Shown here piece by piece: positions 1-7,932 of a stretch of DNA of 38,317 bases; position 1 is the stretch's first letter; each line of letters opens with the position of its first letter. The stretch lies in NCBI GenBank assembly GCA_020725145.1, contig DYFO01000020.1, positions 1 through 38,317 on the forward strand, written 5' to 3'. Made by a program: the position numbers and the translations under genes. Below the pieces are notes generated by a model. That model had not been told where the DNA came from, ran no database searches, and saw only the letters and a program-made list of their open reading frames with translations. The DNA is from Symbiobacterium thermophilum (GTDB lineage Bacteria > Bacillota > Sulfobacillia > UBA995).

Positions 1-1573
1 CCCGCCCGGCAACGGACGGGTGTCCGGAACAGATTTCTATGTTCCGGGCAACGGTTCGCGATGTGCTGGCCGGCCGCCGGCCCTGGGGCGGGTCTGAGCC
101 CCCGCTGTTTTTCGTGCTGGCGGCCGTCCCATCCTACTTCCTCGGCATCTTTGAGGGCACGCGGCTGTGCGCCGCCCTGGTCAGCTCCTCGCTGGCTTTC
201 AGCGGTTACCTGCTCGCGGCAGAGCTGCTCGGGCATGGCTGGTGGGCGGTAGGGGCGGCCGCCGCCATGACTTTCGCCTCCCCCTACCTGACCATCATGA
301 TGGACCTGTACAAGAACTGCCTGGCCCTTGCCATCTTGCCGGTTTGGCTCTGGGCGCACCTGGGATTGAGTCGAGGTCGTCGGCTGCCGTGGCTGCTGGT
401 GGCCGGCGTCGGGCTGGCGGCCAGTCATCTTGCGGTGTTCGCCTATGCTCTCGTCCTCTCCGCCATGGCGGAGATCTTGGAGCTCGGTTGGCGCTGGGGG
501 AAGGGTGAGCGCCCCGGCGTTCACCGCGCATGGCTGACGGGGTTACTGGTGGCCCTGGGTACGTTGACGGTTGCCCTTGCCGTTACACCCTCTCTTCGAG
601 AGACGGCCGTGCGCTACTGGCAGGCGGTAACCTTCTCGCCTCAGGCGGCCCGCTGGGAGGTGCTCAACTCGTTCCGGGCGCTGGCACCGCACTACTCCGG
701 GTTGGGCCTGATAGCGGCGGCCGGACTGCTCTCCGCCTTCCCCTGGGAGGACCGGCAAAGACGCTATCTGGTCGCGTGGAGCGCCGGTGCACTCGTGCTG
801 GCGCAGCCGCCGGTTCACCTGCACGAGCGATTTGCCCTTCTGCTCTTCCCCTTCGTCATACTCTGGGCGTTGCACTTCGTGGTCGGCGTGGGCCGGCCGG
901 CCGCAGGCTACTCGCGCTGGCCTGCCTGTTGATGTTACTGGGGATGGTGGGGCCGGCGGAGCGGGCGGTGCTGTCTTCCCGGAACTGGCGGCCGGTGGTC
1001 GAACCGGCCGAACTCGAGATACTGGCGCGGGCAGCGGGCGTGGCCGCGGCGGCGGAGCCGGTGCTCGCCTTCCACGAAGGAACTCAGTACTGGCTGGCCT
1101 TCGCGGCCGGGCTCAAAGTGATCTCGCGGGGACATGCCGAGCTGTGGGATGAGATGGCCCGACGCGTGGCGCATGGAGAGCAACCCCTGCTCTTCGTTCG
1201 GGCCGGCCGGCCGCCTGCGCATCCCCGTCGCACGGTGTGGGCGGGTGGACGCTTCGAGATCGTGCGGGTGCTTGCCCTGCGCCCCGATAAACCGGCACAG
1301 CCCGGGGGGCCTCCTCCGCTGCCGGGCCCGCCCCCGGCCGGGGACTTCGTGGTACGTCTGTTCTGGACGACGATCCAACGGATGGTCTTCCTGCCGGCCT
1401 GGTTGTCGGGGCTGCTTCCGCTGCCCGGACCCGCCCGCTACCTGAGCTACCTTGGATTGGGTTTGGGACTGACCGCTTTGGGCTGGGGGTTCGCCGCAGG
1501 CCGGTCGAAGCGAGTCGGGCTGGGGCGGCAGGCGGCGGCCAAAGGTGTTTCGGCGGGCCGGCAGGGACTATAG
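1..1573 (+). pseudogene. Polytopic membrane protein, 5' partial and frameshifted
   Basis: The reading frame is open to the left edge of the window, without a stop before the track's ATG at 39, so the true start probably lies outside. The first part (frame of 39..932) carries about seven hydrophobic segments. It runs into a stop just after a GGCCGGCCGG tract near 890-905. The frame of 530..1573 then continues the same kind of protein with LLALACLLMLLG, a soluble stretch and two more hydrophobic segments ending near 1500. Joining the frames across the GC tract gives one protein of about 520 residues with a periplasm-side domain near its C-terminus. This resembles the layout of GT39/ArnT-like membrane glycosyltransferases, but I see no diagnostic motif and do not name a function. 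The break is a 1-base (or 2-base) slip; it may be a real mutation or a sequencing error. It lies directly upstream of smpB on the same strand. Confidence 0.6.
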
Positions 1574-1633
1574 CACGGCGTACCGAATGCGCACACGTCT
1601 GAGGCGGCACAACCGTTGTGAGGTCGGTGCGGC

Positions 1634-2095
1634 GTGCGAGACGAGCTGAAGGTGGTTGCCAGCAATCGCAAGGCGCGGCACGAGTACCACCTCGAGGAAA
1701 CCCTCGAGGCCGGACTGGTGCTGGTCGGCTCGGAGGTGAAGTCGCTGCGTCTGGGTCGGGCCAGCCTGACCGACAGCTACGCCACCGTGGAGCGGGGCGA
1801 GGTTTACCTTCACAACATGCATATCAGCCCATACGAACAGGCCAACCGCTTCAACCACGAGCCCAAACGGACGCGGAAGCTGCTTTTGCACAGGGAGGAG
1901 ATCCGACGCCTGGCCGGCAAGATCTCGCAGCGCGGCTATACGCTGGTGCCCCTGCGGGTTTACTTCCGCGGGGGTCGGGCGAAGGTGGAGATCGCCCTGG
2001 CCCGCGGCAAGAAGATCTACGACAAGCGACGTGACATCGCCGAACGCGATGCCCGACGGGCCATCGACCGCGCCCTCAAGGAAGGCCGCCGATAG
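1634..2095 (+). CDS. smpB: SsrA-binding protein SmpB
   Basis: SmpB binds tmRNA (SsrA) and brings it to stalled ribosomes for trans-translation. The 153 residues match the family's usual length. Family hallmarks are visible: VASNRKARHEY at the N-terminus, GLVLVGSEVKSLR, LHNMHISPYEQ, the KRTRKLLLHREEI segment and the basic C-terminal tail KKIYDKRRDIAERDARR that is unstructured off the ribosome. The start is GTG at 1634, preceded by a modest GAGGT. In many Bacillota smpB sits next to rnr or the tmRNA gene ssrA; here the downstream neighbour is a degenerate VWA-protein fragment on the opposite strand and I find no tmRNA in the window. No terminator is obvious in the 3-base gap to that fragment. 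Identification is very secure. Confidence 0.97.
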   Translation: MRDELKVVASNRKARHEYHLEETLEAGLVLVGSEVKSLRLGRASLTDSYATVERGEVYLHNMHISPYEQANRFNHEPKRTRKLLLHREEIRRLAGKISQRGYTLVPLRVYFRGGRAKVEIALARGKKIYDKRRDIAERDARRAIDRALKEGRR

Positions 2096-2098
2096 CGT

Positions 2099-2833
2099 TC
2101 AGCTGCGACGGCTGCCCCTGCGCCCCTGATAGCTCTGCCACCTGAGGTCCTTGCAGATGGTGCTGGCCTCCTGGATGGTGGGAGGGGGCCCCGACACCGC
2201 AGCGTCCAGCCTGTCGATCAGGTCGGTCAACTCCCGGATCTCCGCTTGTACCTGCGGGTCGGCCTCCGAACCGCGTGCCTGCAGGCCCTGCAGTACATCC
2301 AGTTGCTCCTTTAGCATCCGCACCCCCTTCGCGTACTCCCCCCGGTCCAGGACGCTTGCTACCTGGTCTTTTGTCATCGCGGCCCTGGTGAGCTCCACCA
2401 CCCGGACGACATCCAAGTTGGGTTGGTACAGCTCGGCGGGCCCGTCCCCCACCCTTAGCCGAACGGTGACGGTCACGACGACTGCGTCCAGATCGCCAAG
2501 GCAATCGGCGTACTCGAGGTTCAGCTTGAGGAGCTCGTGCTCTCCCGCCGCGAGCGCGGAATGGGCGATCTCCGTCGCAAGGATCTTCGACTCGTGCTCG
2601 TGCATGTCCGGAAGGTCGAGGATCACGCCCGCGGGTGCCGGCGATGGCTCGTATCCCAGCACACCGGTTACCTCGCAACCCGCCTGCCCCGTCGCCGTCA
2701 GCCGTATGCCCTGGGCCACCACTCTCAGGAGTCCCTGCAGCTCCGCAGCGAAGATCCGCGGGATCCGATCGGGGTCCTCGAGGCGGGAAATGCTGTGGGC
2801 CGGACATGCACGTCGCCGAGCTTCTCCGCCCTA
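2099..2833 (-). pseudogene. C-terminal remnant of a VWA-domain protein
   Basis: The track gives 207 residues from a GTG at 2722, but family-like sequence continues upstream in the same frame: RLEDPDRIPRIFAAELQGLL precedes VVAQGIRLT. In VWA proteins of Bacillota this segment directly follows the VWA fold (a ..YYI.DPDRIP..FA.ELQGLLSVVAQ pattern), and the remainder is the beta-rich C-terminal region plus a helical tail (LKEQLDVLQGLQARG..., rich in Glu/Asp/Gln). Upstream the frame hits TAG near 2834 without an ATG, GTG or TTG that could add the VWA domain; the space is occupied by the divergent sigK gene. I therefore read it as a truncated gene that has lost its metal-binding half, although a short protein starting at the GTG could still be made. 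Convergent with smpB, three bases from its stop. Confidence 0.65.
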
Positions 2834-2865
2834 TACTGTAGGGTCACGGCGGAGGAGGGGACGGC

Positions 2866-3573
2866 GTGTTGTCGGGGATCCTGGCAGGCCTTGCACCGGT
2901 CCTGTGCCTGCTGGTCGGATGTGTAAGCGGAGGCCAGAGCTTCCCCCACCCCCTTTCTGAGGAAGAGGAGGCCCACTTCCTGCGGCGGCTGTCCGCGGGC
3001 GACGAGGTGGCCCGCAACGTGCTGATCGAGCGCAACCTGCGGCTTGTCGCCCATATCGTCAAGAAGTTCGACAACACCGGACAGGACGTCGACGACCTGA
3101 TCTCCATCGGCACCGTGGGGTTGATCAAGGGCATCACCACCTACGATCGCGGCAAAGGCACGCGTCTGGCCACCTACGCGGCCCGTTGCATCGAGAACGA
3201 GATCCTCATGCACCTGCGGGCGGCGAAGCGGGCCCGTGCGGAGGTGTCGCTTTACGACCCCATCGGTACCGACCGCGAGGGAAACGAGATCACGCTGATG
3301 GACGTGCTGCGGACGGACGACGACCCGGTCCCGGAAGTGGTGGGTGCGGAACTGGACGCCGAATGCCTGCGAACCAGGCTGGCAGGCCTCGGCACCAGGG
3401 AGCGCCTGGTGCTGGAGCTTCGGTACGGGCTGCGCAACGGGGTCAAGCGCACGCAACGCGAGATCGCGCGCATGCTCGGCATATCGCGCTCCTACGTCTC
3501 CCGCATCGAGAAAAAAGCGGTCAACCGGCTGTATCGCGAGCTCGGGCCCCAGGGGCAGTTGCGCGCGCCATAA
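2866..3573 (+). CDS. sigK: RNA polymerase sporulation sigma factor SigK (pro-SigK)
   Basis: Late mother-cell sigma factor that directs coat, cortex and spore-maturation genes. The 235 residues carry the whole family pattern. A hydrophobic pro-sequence (MLSGILAGLAPVLCLLVG) is normally removed by the SpoIVFB protease. Region 2 shows NLRLVAHIVKKF, DDLISIGTVGLIKGI and the -10-recognising TRLATYAARCIENEILMHLR. Region 4 has the helix-turn-helix TQREIARMLGISRSYVSRIEKKA. The gene is continuous, so no skin-type intervening element is present here. The start is GTG at 2866 after GGAGGAGGGG. A TATACTGTA at 2832-2840 resembles the -10 of SigE/SigK promoters (CATAnnnTA) but I cannot pair it with a convincing -35. 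Upstream lies the divergent VWA remnant; downstream an alpha/beta hydrolase is convergent. Confidence 0.95.
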   Translation: MLSGILAGLAPVLCLLVGCVSGGQSFPHPLSEEEEAHFLRRLSAGDEVARNVLIERNLRLVAHIVKKFDNTGQDVDDLISIGTVGLIKGITTYDRGKGTRLATYAARCIENEILMHLRAAKRARAEVSLYDPIGTDREGNEITLMDVLRTDDDPVPEVVGAELDAECLRTRLAGLGTRERLVLELRYGLRNGVKRTQREIARMLGISRSYVSRIEKKAVNRLYRELGPQGQLRAP

Positions 3574-3589
3574 GCAGAGTCGAGCAGAC

Positions 3590-4339
3590 TTAACGGCGGT
3601 CTTGCCTTTCCTCGAGGAAGGCCTGCAGCAGGGCCGCGAACTCCTGAGGGCGTTCCAGCATGGGAAGGTGTCCGGCCCGGGGGATGAGGGCGAGTTTTGC
3701 ACCGGCGATGCCGCGGGCGAGCTCCTCCGACAGCTCCGGCGGCGTGAAGCGATCCTCGGTGCCGCAGATCACCATGGTGGGTGCACGGACTTCGGCCAGG
3801 CGGCTTCGCGCGTCAAATGCCGCGGCCGCGGCGAAGGCCGTCAGCACCGACGACCGGGCATTCTCCTCCCAGCGGCGACGGCTGATCTCCACCAGTTGCG
3901 GCGAAGCTTCCGGGCTGAAGGCCAGCCCGTGCTCGCCATCGAGGAAACGCTGCAAGAAGACCGGATCGATGCGGAATCGGGCGGCGGTGCTCACGAGGAC
4001 CAGCCCGCCCAAAGGAACGATCTCGCGAAGGGCCAGGGAGAGCGCGATGGCCCCCCCCAGCGAGTGCCCCACGACCACCAGTTGTGGCGTGGCCTCTACC
4101 ACTGCGAGGAAGTCTTCCACCACTCGCGCGTACGCGTCAACCTTCCGAAGCGGCAGGCCCCCGGTCCCGCCGTGCCCGGGGAGATCGGGGGCAAGTGCGG
4201 ACCAGCCGGGAGGCACCGCTCGCAGCTGTGTAAGCCAGGTCAGCGCCGAGCCTCCCGCGCCGTGCAGGAAAAGACATGTTCCCCGAAGGGGCCCGCGCGG
4301 CGGCACCTGACGAACTTGCATGCGAAAGCTACCCATCAT
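3590..4339 (-). CDS. Alpha/beta-fold hydrolase
   Basis: A 249-residue single-domain alpha/beta hydrolase. The oxyanion-hole segment HGAGGS is at residues 26-31. The nucleophile elbow GHSLGG places the catalytic Ser at 93, the acid is Asp196 in GTEDRF, and the His is 224 in AGHLPM. Length and a short cap (about 125-175) fit the esterase/lactonase/MenH-like group, which cannot be told apart by eye; the substrate is unknown. No signal peptide or membrane segment is present, so it should be cytoplasmic. The start may be either of two tandem ATGs. It is convergent with sigK, 16 bases from its stop, and divergent from yqeG, whose promoter lies some 50 bases from this gene's start. Confidence 0.88.
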   Translation of the reverse strand: MMGSFRMQVRQVPPRGPLRGTCLFLHGAGGSALTWLTQLRAVPPGWSALAPDLPGHGGTGGLPLRKVDAYARVVEDFLAVVEATPQLVVVGHSLGGAIALSLALREIVPLGGLVLVSTAARFRIDPVFLQRFLDGEHGLAFSPEASPQLVEISRRRWEENARSSVLTAFAAAAAFDARSRLAEVRAPTMVICGTEDRFTPPELSEELARGIAGAKLALIPRAGHLPMLERPQEFAALLQAFLEERQDRR

Positions 4340-4388
4340 CGTCGCCCCCTTACCACACCATGGGTCGCGCTTCCTGCCGCGTAGTGTG

Positions 4389-4397
4389 TGCTATAAT
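4389..4397 (+). promoter_or_regulatory. Extended -10 promoter element for yqeG
   Basis: TGCTATAAT is a perfect extended -10 (TGn plus TATAAT). No good -35 is visible about 17 bases upstream, which is typical of extended -10 promoters. Transcription would begin around 4404, which rules out the long N-terminal extension in the ORF track and supports a yqeG start at 4428. Confidence 0.65.
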
Positions 4398-4427
4398 GGG
4401 GAGGTGGCAGGAGGGCGGGAGAGGCTC

Positions 4428-4994
4428 GTGGTGGCTTCCGGTGGTCGCATCCCGTGGTGGCTGAGGCGGCTGACCCCCGATGACTACTGCGCTTCGGTGC
4501 TGGACGTCGACCCCCGGGAACTTACCGCCAAAGGCATCCGAGGGGTGATCCTCGACCTCGACAACACCCTTGCCCCCTGGGGCAGGGGGAAGCCCGCACC
4601 CGAACTGCAGGGCTGGATCGCCGAGGCCCGGGCGGCCGGGCTGGCCTGTCACATCGTCTCCAACGACCACGGCCCCCGCGTCCGGTACTTCACGCAGGTG
4701 CTGGGCATCGAGGGCACGCCCCGCGCGGCCAAGCCGGCAGGACGCGCGTTTCGGCGTGCCATGCACGAGATGCGGACGCTGCCGTCGGAGACGGTGGTGA
4801 TCGGCGACCAGATCTTCACCGACGTTCTCGGAGGCAAGCATCAGGGCTGTCACACCATTTTAGTGGTGCCGGTCAGCGATGAGGAGATGGGCTGGACCAG
4901 GCTGGTGCGGCGCCTGGAACGGGCGGTGCTGAGGCGACTGCAGGTGTCAGGCCTGTTGCCTGCGCGACCCCGGCGGCGGGGAGACGGGTCGTGA
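4428..4994 (+). CDS. yqeG: YqeG family HAD IIIA-type phosphatase
   Basis: Member of the YqeG subgroup of HAD phosphatases, common in Bacillota and of unknown physiological substrate. The family N-terminus RRLTPDDYCASVLDVD is present. HAD motif I is LDLDNTLAPW, motif II is HIVSNDHG, a conserved Lys lies in RAAKPAGRAF, and motif III is VVIGDQIFTDVLGG. The track ORF starts at 4320, but a TATAAT box sits inside it and the GGGAGAGG site at 4417-4424 points to GTG 4428 (or 4431), giving 188 residues, close to the usual 170-180. The C-terminus is rich in Arg. Its stop overlaps the start of the prepilin peptidase gene (GTGA), so the two are probably co-translated. Confidence 0.9.
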   Translation: MVASGGRIPWWLRRLTPDDYCASVLDVDPRELTAKGIRGVILDLDNTLAPWGRGKPAPELQGWIAEARAAGLACHIVSNDHGPRVRYFTQVLGIEGTPRAAKPAGRAFRRAMHEMRTLPSETVVIGDQIFTDVLGGKHQGCHTILVVPVSDEEMGWTRLVRRLERAVLRRLQVSGLLPARPRRRGDGS

Positions 4995-5743
4995 TCCTCG
5001 AGATAACGCTCTTTGGGCTGGCCGGCCTTTGCGTGGGCAGCTTCCTCAACGTCTGTATCCATCGCCTGCCGCGACGCGAGAGCCTGATCTTCCCCGCCTC
5101 GCGCTGCCCGTGCTGTGGCACGGCCCTGCGGCCCTGGGAGCTGGTGCCCGTCCTGTCGTACCTGTGGCTGCGGGGACGCTGTGCTTCCTGCGGCGAGCGC
5201 ATCTCCGGGCGCTATACGCTGGTGGAGCTGCTCTCCGCGGCCGGATGGGTGGCGGTAGGGGCAGTACGGGGCCCGACGCTGGCCGCCGCCGCCGACCTCG
5301 TCTTGCTGTCGGTGCTCATTGTGGCCGCCTTTGCCGACCTTGAGACGCAGCTGATCCCCGACCGTCTGACGCTCCCCGGCACACTTGCGGGACTGGTTTT
5401 CGTCGCCCTCCGGCCGGCGGGGCTTGCGTCGGCGCTAGGTGGGCTCGGCCTGGGGGGAGGCGTCCTCTTGCTGCTCGCCCTGGTCAGCGGGGGCGGCATG
5501 GGAGGAGGGGACGTGAAGCTGGCAGCGCTCATGGGGGTATTCCTGGGCTGGCCGCGCATCGCGGCCGCTTTGGCGGTGGCTTTCCTGGCCGGCGGGATGA
5601 CGGGTCTGGCCCTGGTGCTAACAGGCCGCAAGGCCCGACGCGACCGGATCCCGTTCGGTCCCTTCCTCGCGCTTGGAGGAGTGACCGCACTGTTCTGGGG
5701 TGAGGCCCTCATCAGGTGGTACCTCGCCGGGCTGGGGAGGTAG
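4991..5743 (+). CDS. pilD: Prepilin peptidase (A24 leader peptidase / N-methyltransferase)
   Basis: Integral membrane aspartyl protease that cleaves, and often N-methylates, type IV prepilins. The 250 residues hold the N-terminal methylase-associated segment GLCVGSFLNVCIHRLPRRE with a four-cysteine site (CPCC and, after a 20-residue loop, CASC). They are followed by about six hydrophobic helices and two catalytic-Asp motifs: ADLETQLIPDRLT and GGGMGGGDVKLAALMG. Start GTG at 4991 overlaps the yqeG stop. The full-length PilD architecture with the Cys cluster differs from the short TadV/CpaA peptidases usually encoded in tad loci. The Tad operon at 24-30 kb lacks its own peptidase, so this enzyme may serve it; that link is inference. 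Confidence 0.93.
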   Translation: MILEITLFGLAGLCVGSFLNVCIHRLPRRESLIFPASRCPCCGTALRPWELVPVLSYLWLRGRCASCGERISGRYTLVELLSAAGWVAVGAVRGPTLAAAADLVLLSVLIVAAFADLETQLIPDRLTLPGTLAGLVFVALRPAGLASALGGLGLGGGVLLLLALVSGGGMGGGDVKLAALMGVFLGWPRIAAALAVAFLAGGMTGLALVLTGRKARRDRIPFGPFLALGGVTALFWGEALIRWYLAGLGR

Positions 5744-5749
5744 CAGACG

Positions 5750-6955
5750 GTGACCAGGGCCGGTGCCCCTTCCCTGGCAAGGCGGGTGGTACGGGCCATC
5801 GACGGGGCGCGGTCGGACATCGTTGCCTTGAGCCGACACATTCACGCCCACCCCGAGCTTGGCTACCAGGAGAGGGTCGCGGCGTCGGCGGTTGCCCAGA
5901 TGTTGCGCAAACACGGCTACCGAGTGACGATGCCGCTGGCAGGGCTGCCCACCGCCCTCCGGGCCGAGCTTCCCGGAGCGCCCCAGCGCCCCACCATCGC
6001 TTTATTGGCGGAGTACGACGCGTTGCCGGGGCTGGGCCACGCGTGCGGCCACAACCTGATCGCCGCGGCAGCGGTCGGGGTGGCCCTGGGCATGGCCGCG
6101 GCGGCCGCCGAGATCCCCGGCAGGGTGGTGGTGATAGGCACGCCGGCGGAAGAAGGCGGGGTGGACGGCGCCGGCGGCAAGGTGCTGCTCCTGGAGCGGG
6201 GGGTGTTTCGGGACGTGGATGCCGCGCTGCTGGCGCATCCCTCGAGCCGGACGGTGGTGGCCAGCCGCTCCACGGCTCGCGAGGCGTTGGAGGTGGCCTT
6301 CGAGGGCAGGGCGGCCCACCCTGTTCTGTCTCCCGGGGCGGGGCGCAGCGCCCTGGACGCGCTACTGCTGACCTTCAACGCCGTGAATGCCCTGCGCGGC
6401 CGCCTTGAGGATGGGGTGCAGTGCCATGGTGTCATAACCTCCGGCGGCACCACACCCGACGTGGTCCCCGATCATGCCGTGGCCCGCTTTTACGTGCGTG
6501 CCCCCACCGCGGAGCTTCTGTCCGGCGCGGTCGAGCGGGTTCGCCGTTGCATCGAGGCTGCCGCCCAGGCCACGGACACCCGGGCCACCGTGCGGCCGTT
6601 CAGTCATACCTACCTTGACCTCAGGCCGAATCCCGTGCTGGCCGATCTGGTACAACACAGCTTCGAGCGGTGGGGGATGCGCCCGGAGCCGGCGGCACAT
6701 GCCGCCGCGGGGTCGACCGACATGGGAAACGTGAGCCATGCGCTGCCGAGCCTCCATCCCTACTTCGCGGCGGGAACCGAACCCCACCCCACCCATACCG
6801 CGGCTTTCGCACGACTCGCCGGCTCGGCTGCAGCTCACCGCAGCTTACTGGTGGCGGTGAAGGCCCTGGCCACCGCCTGCCTTGAGTTGCTGGTGGAGCC
6901 GGAAGCGCTCTGCCGTGCCTGGCGGGCTTTTCGCGGCGACGTGTCACTTTTCTGA
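5750..6955 (+). CDS. M20 family amidohydrolase (AbgB / aminobenzoyl-glutamate hydrolase-like)
   Basis: Zinc-type metallohydrolase of the M20D group that removes an acyl or aminoacyl group from an amide. The 401 residues include RHIHAHPELGYQE near the N-terminus, the metal-binding AEYDALPGLGHACGHN segment, the catalytic acidic pair GTPAEEGG, AHPSS, the lid-domain GRAAHPVLSPGAGRSALDAL and the distal ligand in PTHTAAF. The AEYDALPG form is typical of the AbgB/PM20D2 subgroup, which acts on p-aminobenzoyl-glutamate or dipeptides; the exact substrate cannot be read here. Start is GTG at 5750, six bases after the prepilin peptidase stop, so it may share its transcript. No signal peptide is present. 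Confidence 0.88.
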   Translation: MTRAGAPSLARRVVRAIDGARSDIVALSRHIHAHPELGYQERVAASAVAQMLRKHGYRVTMPLAGLPTALRAELPGAPQRPTIALLAEYDALPGLGHACGHNLIAAAAVGVALGMAAAAAEIPGRVVVIGTPAEEGGVDGAGGKVLLLERGVFRDVDAALLAHPSSRTVVASRSTAREALEVAFEGRAAHPVLSPGAGRSALDALLLTFNAVNALRGRLEDGVQCHGVITSGGTTPDVVPDHAVARFYVRAPTAELLSGAVERVRRCIEAAAQATDTRATVRPFSHTYLDLRPNPVLADLVQHSFERWGMRPEPAAHAAAGSTDMGNVSHALPSLHPYFAAGTEPHPTHTAAFARLAGSAAAHRSLLVAVKALATACLELLVEPEALCRAWRAFRGDVSLF

Positions 6956-6960
6956 CGCTT

Positions 6961-7002
6961 GGCACCACGGGCGACACCTCCTCACAAGGTGGTGGCCGTG
7001 CC
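6961..7002. other. Imperfect hairpin in the M20-degV gap
   Basis: GGCAC (6961-6965) can pair with GTGCC (6998-7002), and CACC (6975-6978) with GGTG (6988-6991). A second small GGGG/CCCC hairpin follows near 7005-7017. There is no T-run, so it is not a clean intrinsic terminator, and I recognise no riboswitch consensus. Confidence 0.3.
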
Positions 7003-7049
7003 GGCGGGGAATCCCCCACCCAGATGGCAACCCGGGAGGGGGACCGGCG

Positions 7050-7928
7050 TTGAACGGGAAGGATACGGGGTCGGGTACGGTGATGGCCAGGGTCAGGGTG
7101 ATCACCGACAGCGTGTGTGACCTGCCCGAGAGACTGGCCGAGGAGTACCGTATCACCGTGGTGCCGGTGCTGGTCCACTTCGGGCTGGAACAGTACCGCG
7201 ACCGGATCGAGATGAGCATCAAGGAGTTCATGCGGCGGCTGCCGCTTGCCGCCATCCCTCCCAAGACCTCGCAGCCTCCACCGTGGGACTTCTATCAGGC
7301 CTACCAGGATGCCACGGCCGACGGCAGTTCGGTGGTTTCCATCCACGTATCCTCCAAGCTCAGTGGAACCTACCAGTCCGCGATGATCGCGCGTTCGATG
7401 CTCGAGGATCGCGACATCGAGGTGGTGGATTCGGGACTTGGGTCCATGGCTCAAGGATGGGTGGTGTTGAAGGCCGCGCGCGAAGCGCTGGCCGGCAAAG
7501 GCAAGCAGGAGGTGCTCGAGGCGGTCGCCCGCGTGGCGGCGAGGGTCAAGACCCTCATCGTAGTGGATACTCTGGAGTACCTGGCGCGTAACGGCCGCAT
7601 CGGCAAGGCCCAGGCGTGGGTGGGCAGCATGCTCAAGATCAAGCCCATCCTCACCCTCGAGGAGGGCATGATCGCTCCGCTGGAGAAGGTGCTGGGTGGT
7701 GCCCGGGTGCTGGGCCGGCTGGTGGAACTGGTGCAGTCAAGTCTGGAGAAGGGAAAGCGGGCGATGCTGAGCATCATCCACGCCGATGCTCCGGAGCAGG
7801 CGGCACGGCTGAAGCAGGAGCTGGAGAAGCTGTTCGACTTCGACGAGATCATCATCGCACCGACCGGTCCCGCCATCGCCGCCAACGTGGGTCCCGGAGC
7901 CTACGGCGTGATGCTCTATCAGGACTAG
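7050..7928 (+). CDS. DegV family fatty-acid-binding protein
   Basis: DegV/FakB-type proteins bind a fatty acid, and some present it to the FakA kinase for phosphorylation. The 292 residues show the family signature at each step: VITDSVCDLPERLAEEY at the N-terminus, KTSQPP (the lipid head-group loop), SSKLSGTYQSA, VVDSGLGSMAQGW and KPILTLEEG in the C-terminal half. The track start at 6882 lies inside the preceding gene. TTG 7050 follows GGGAGGGGG at 7034-7042 with eight bases of spacing, so I prefer it; GTG 7080 and ATG 7083 are alternatives closer to the usual N-terminus. No fakA-like gene is visible nearby, so involvement in host-lipid uptake is only a family-level statement. Confidence 0.9.
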   Translation: MNGKDTGSGTVMARVRVITDSVCDLPERLAEEYRITVVPVLVHFGLEQYRDRIEMSIKEFMRRLPLAAIPPKTSQPPPWDFYQAYQDATADGSSVVSIHVSSKLSGTYQSAMIARSMLEDRDIEVVDSGLGSMAQGWVVLKAAREALAGKGKQEVLEAVARVAARVKTLIVVDTLEYLARNGRIGKAQAWVGSMLKIKPILTLEEGMIAPLEKVLGGARVLGRLVELVQSSLEKGKRAMLSIIHADAPEQAARLKQELEKLFDFDEIIIAPTGPAIAANVGPGAYGVMLYQD

Positions 7929-7932
7929 GAGG

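Noticed and set aside
2810-2840. SigE/SigK-type promoter for sigK
   Set aside because: TATACTGTA resembles the -10 but no -35 at acceptable spacing; kept as a remark in the sigK entry only.
6961-7049. T-box or guanidine-type riboswitch before degV
   Set aside because: No T-box AGGGTGG core or ACGR loop pair could be found; only generic hairpins.
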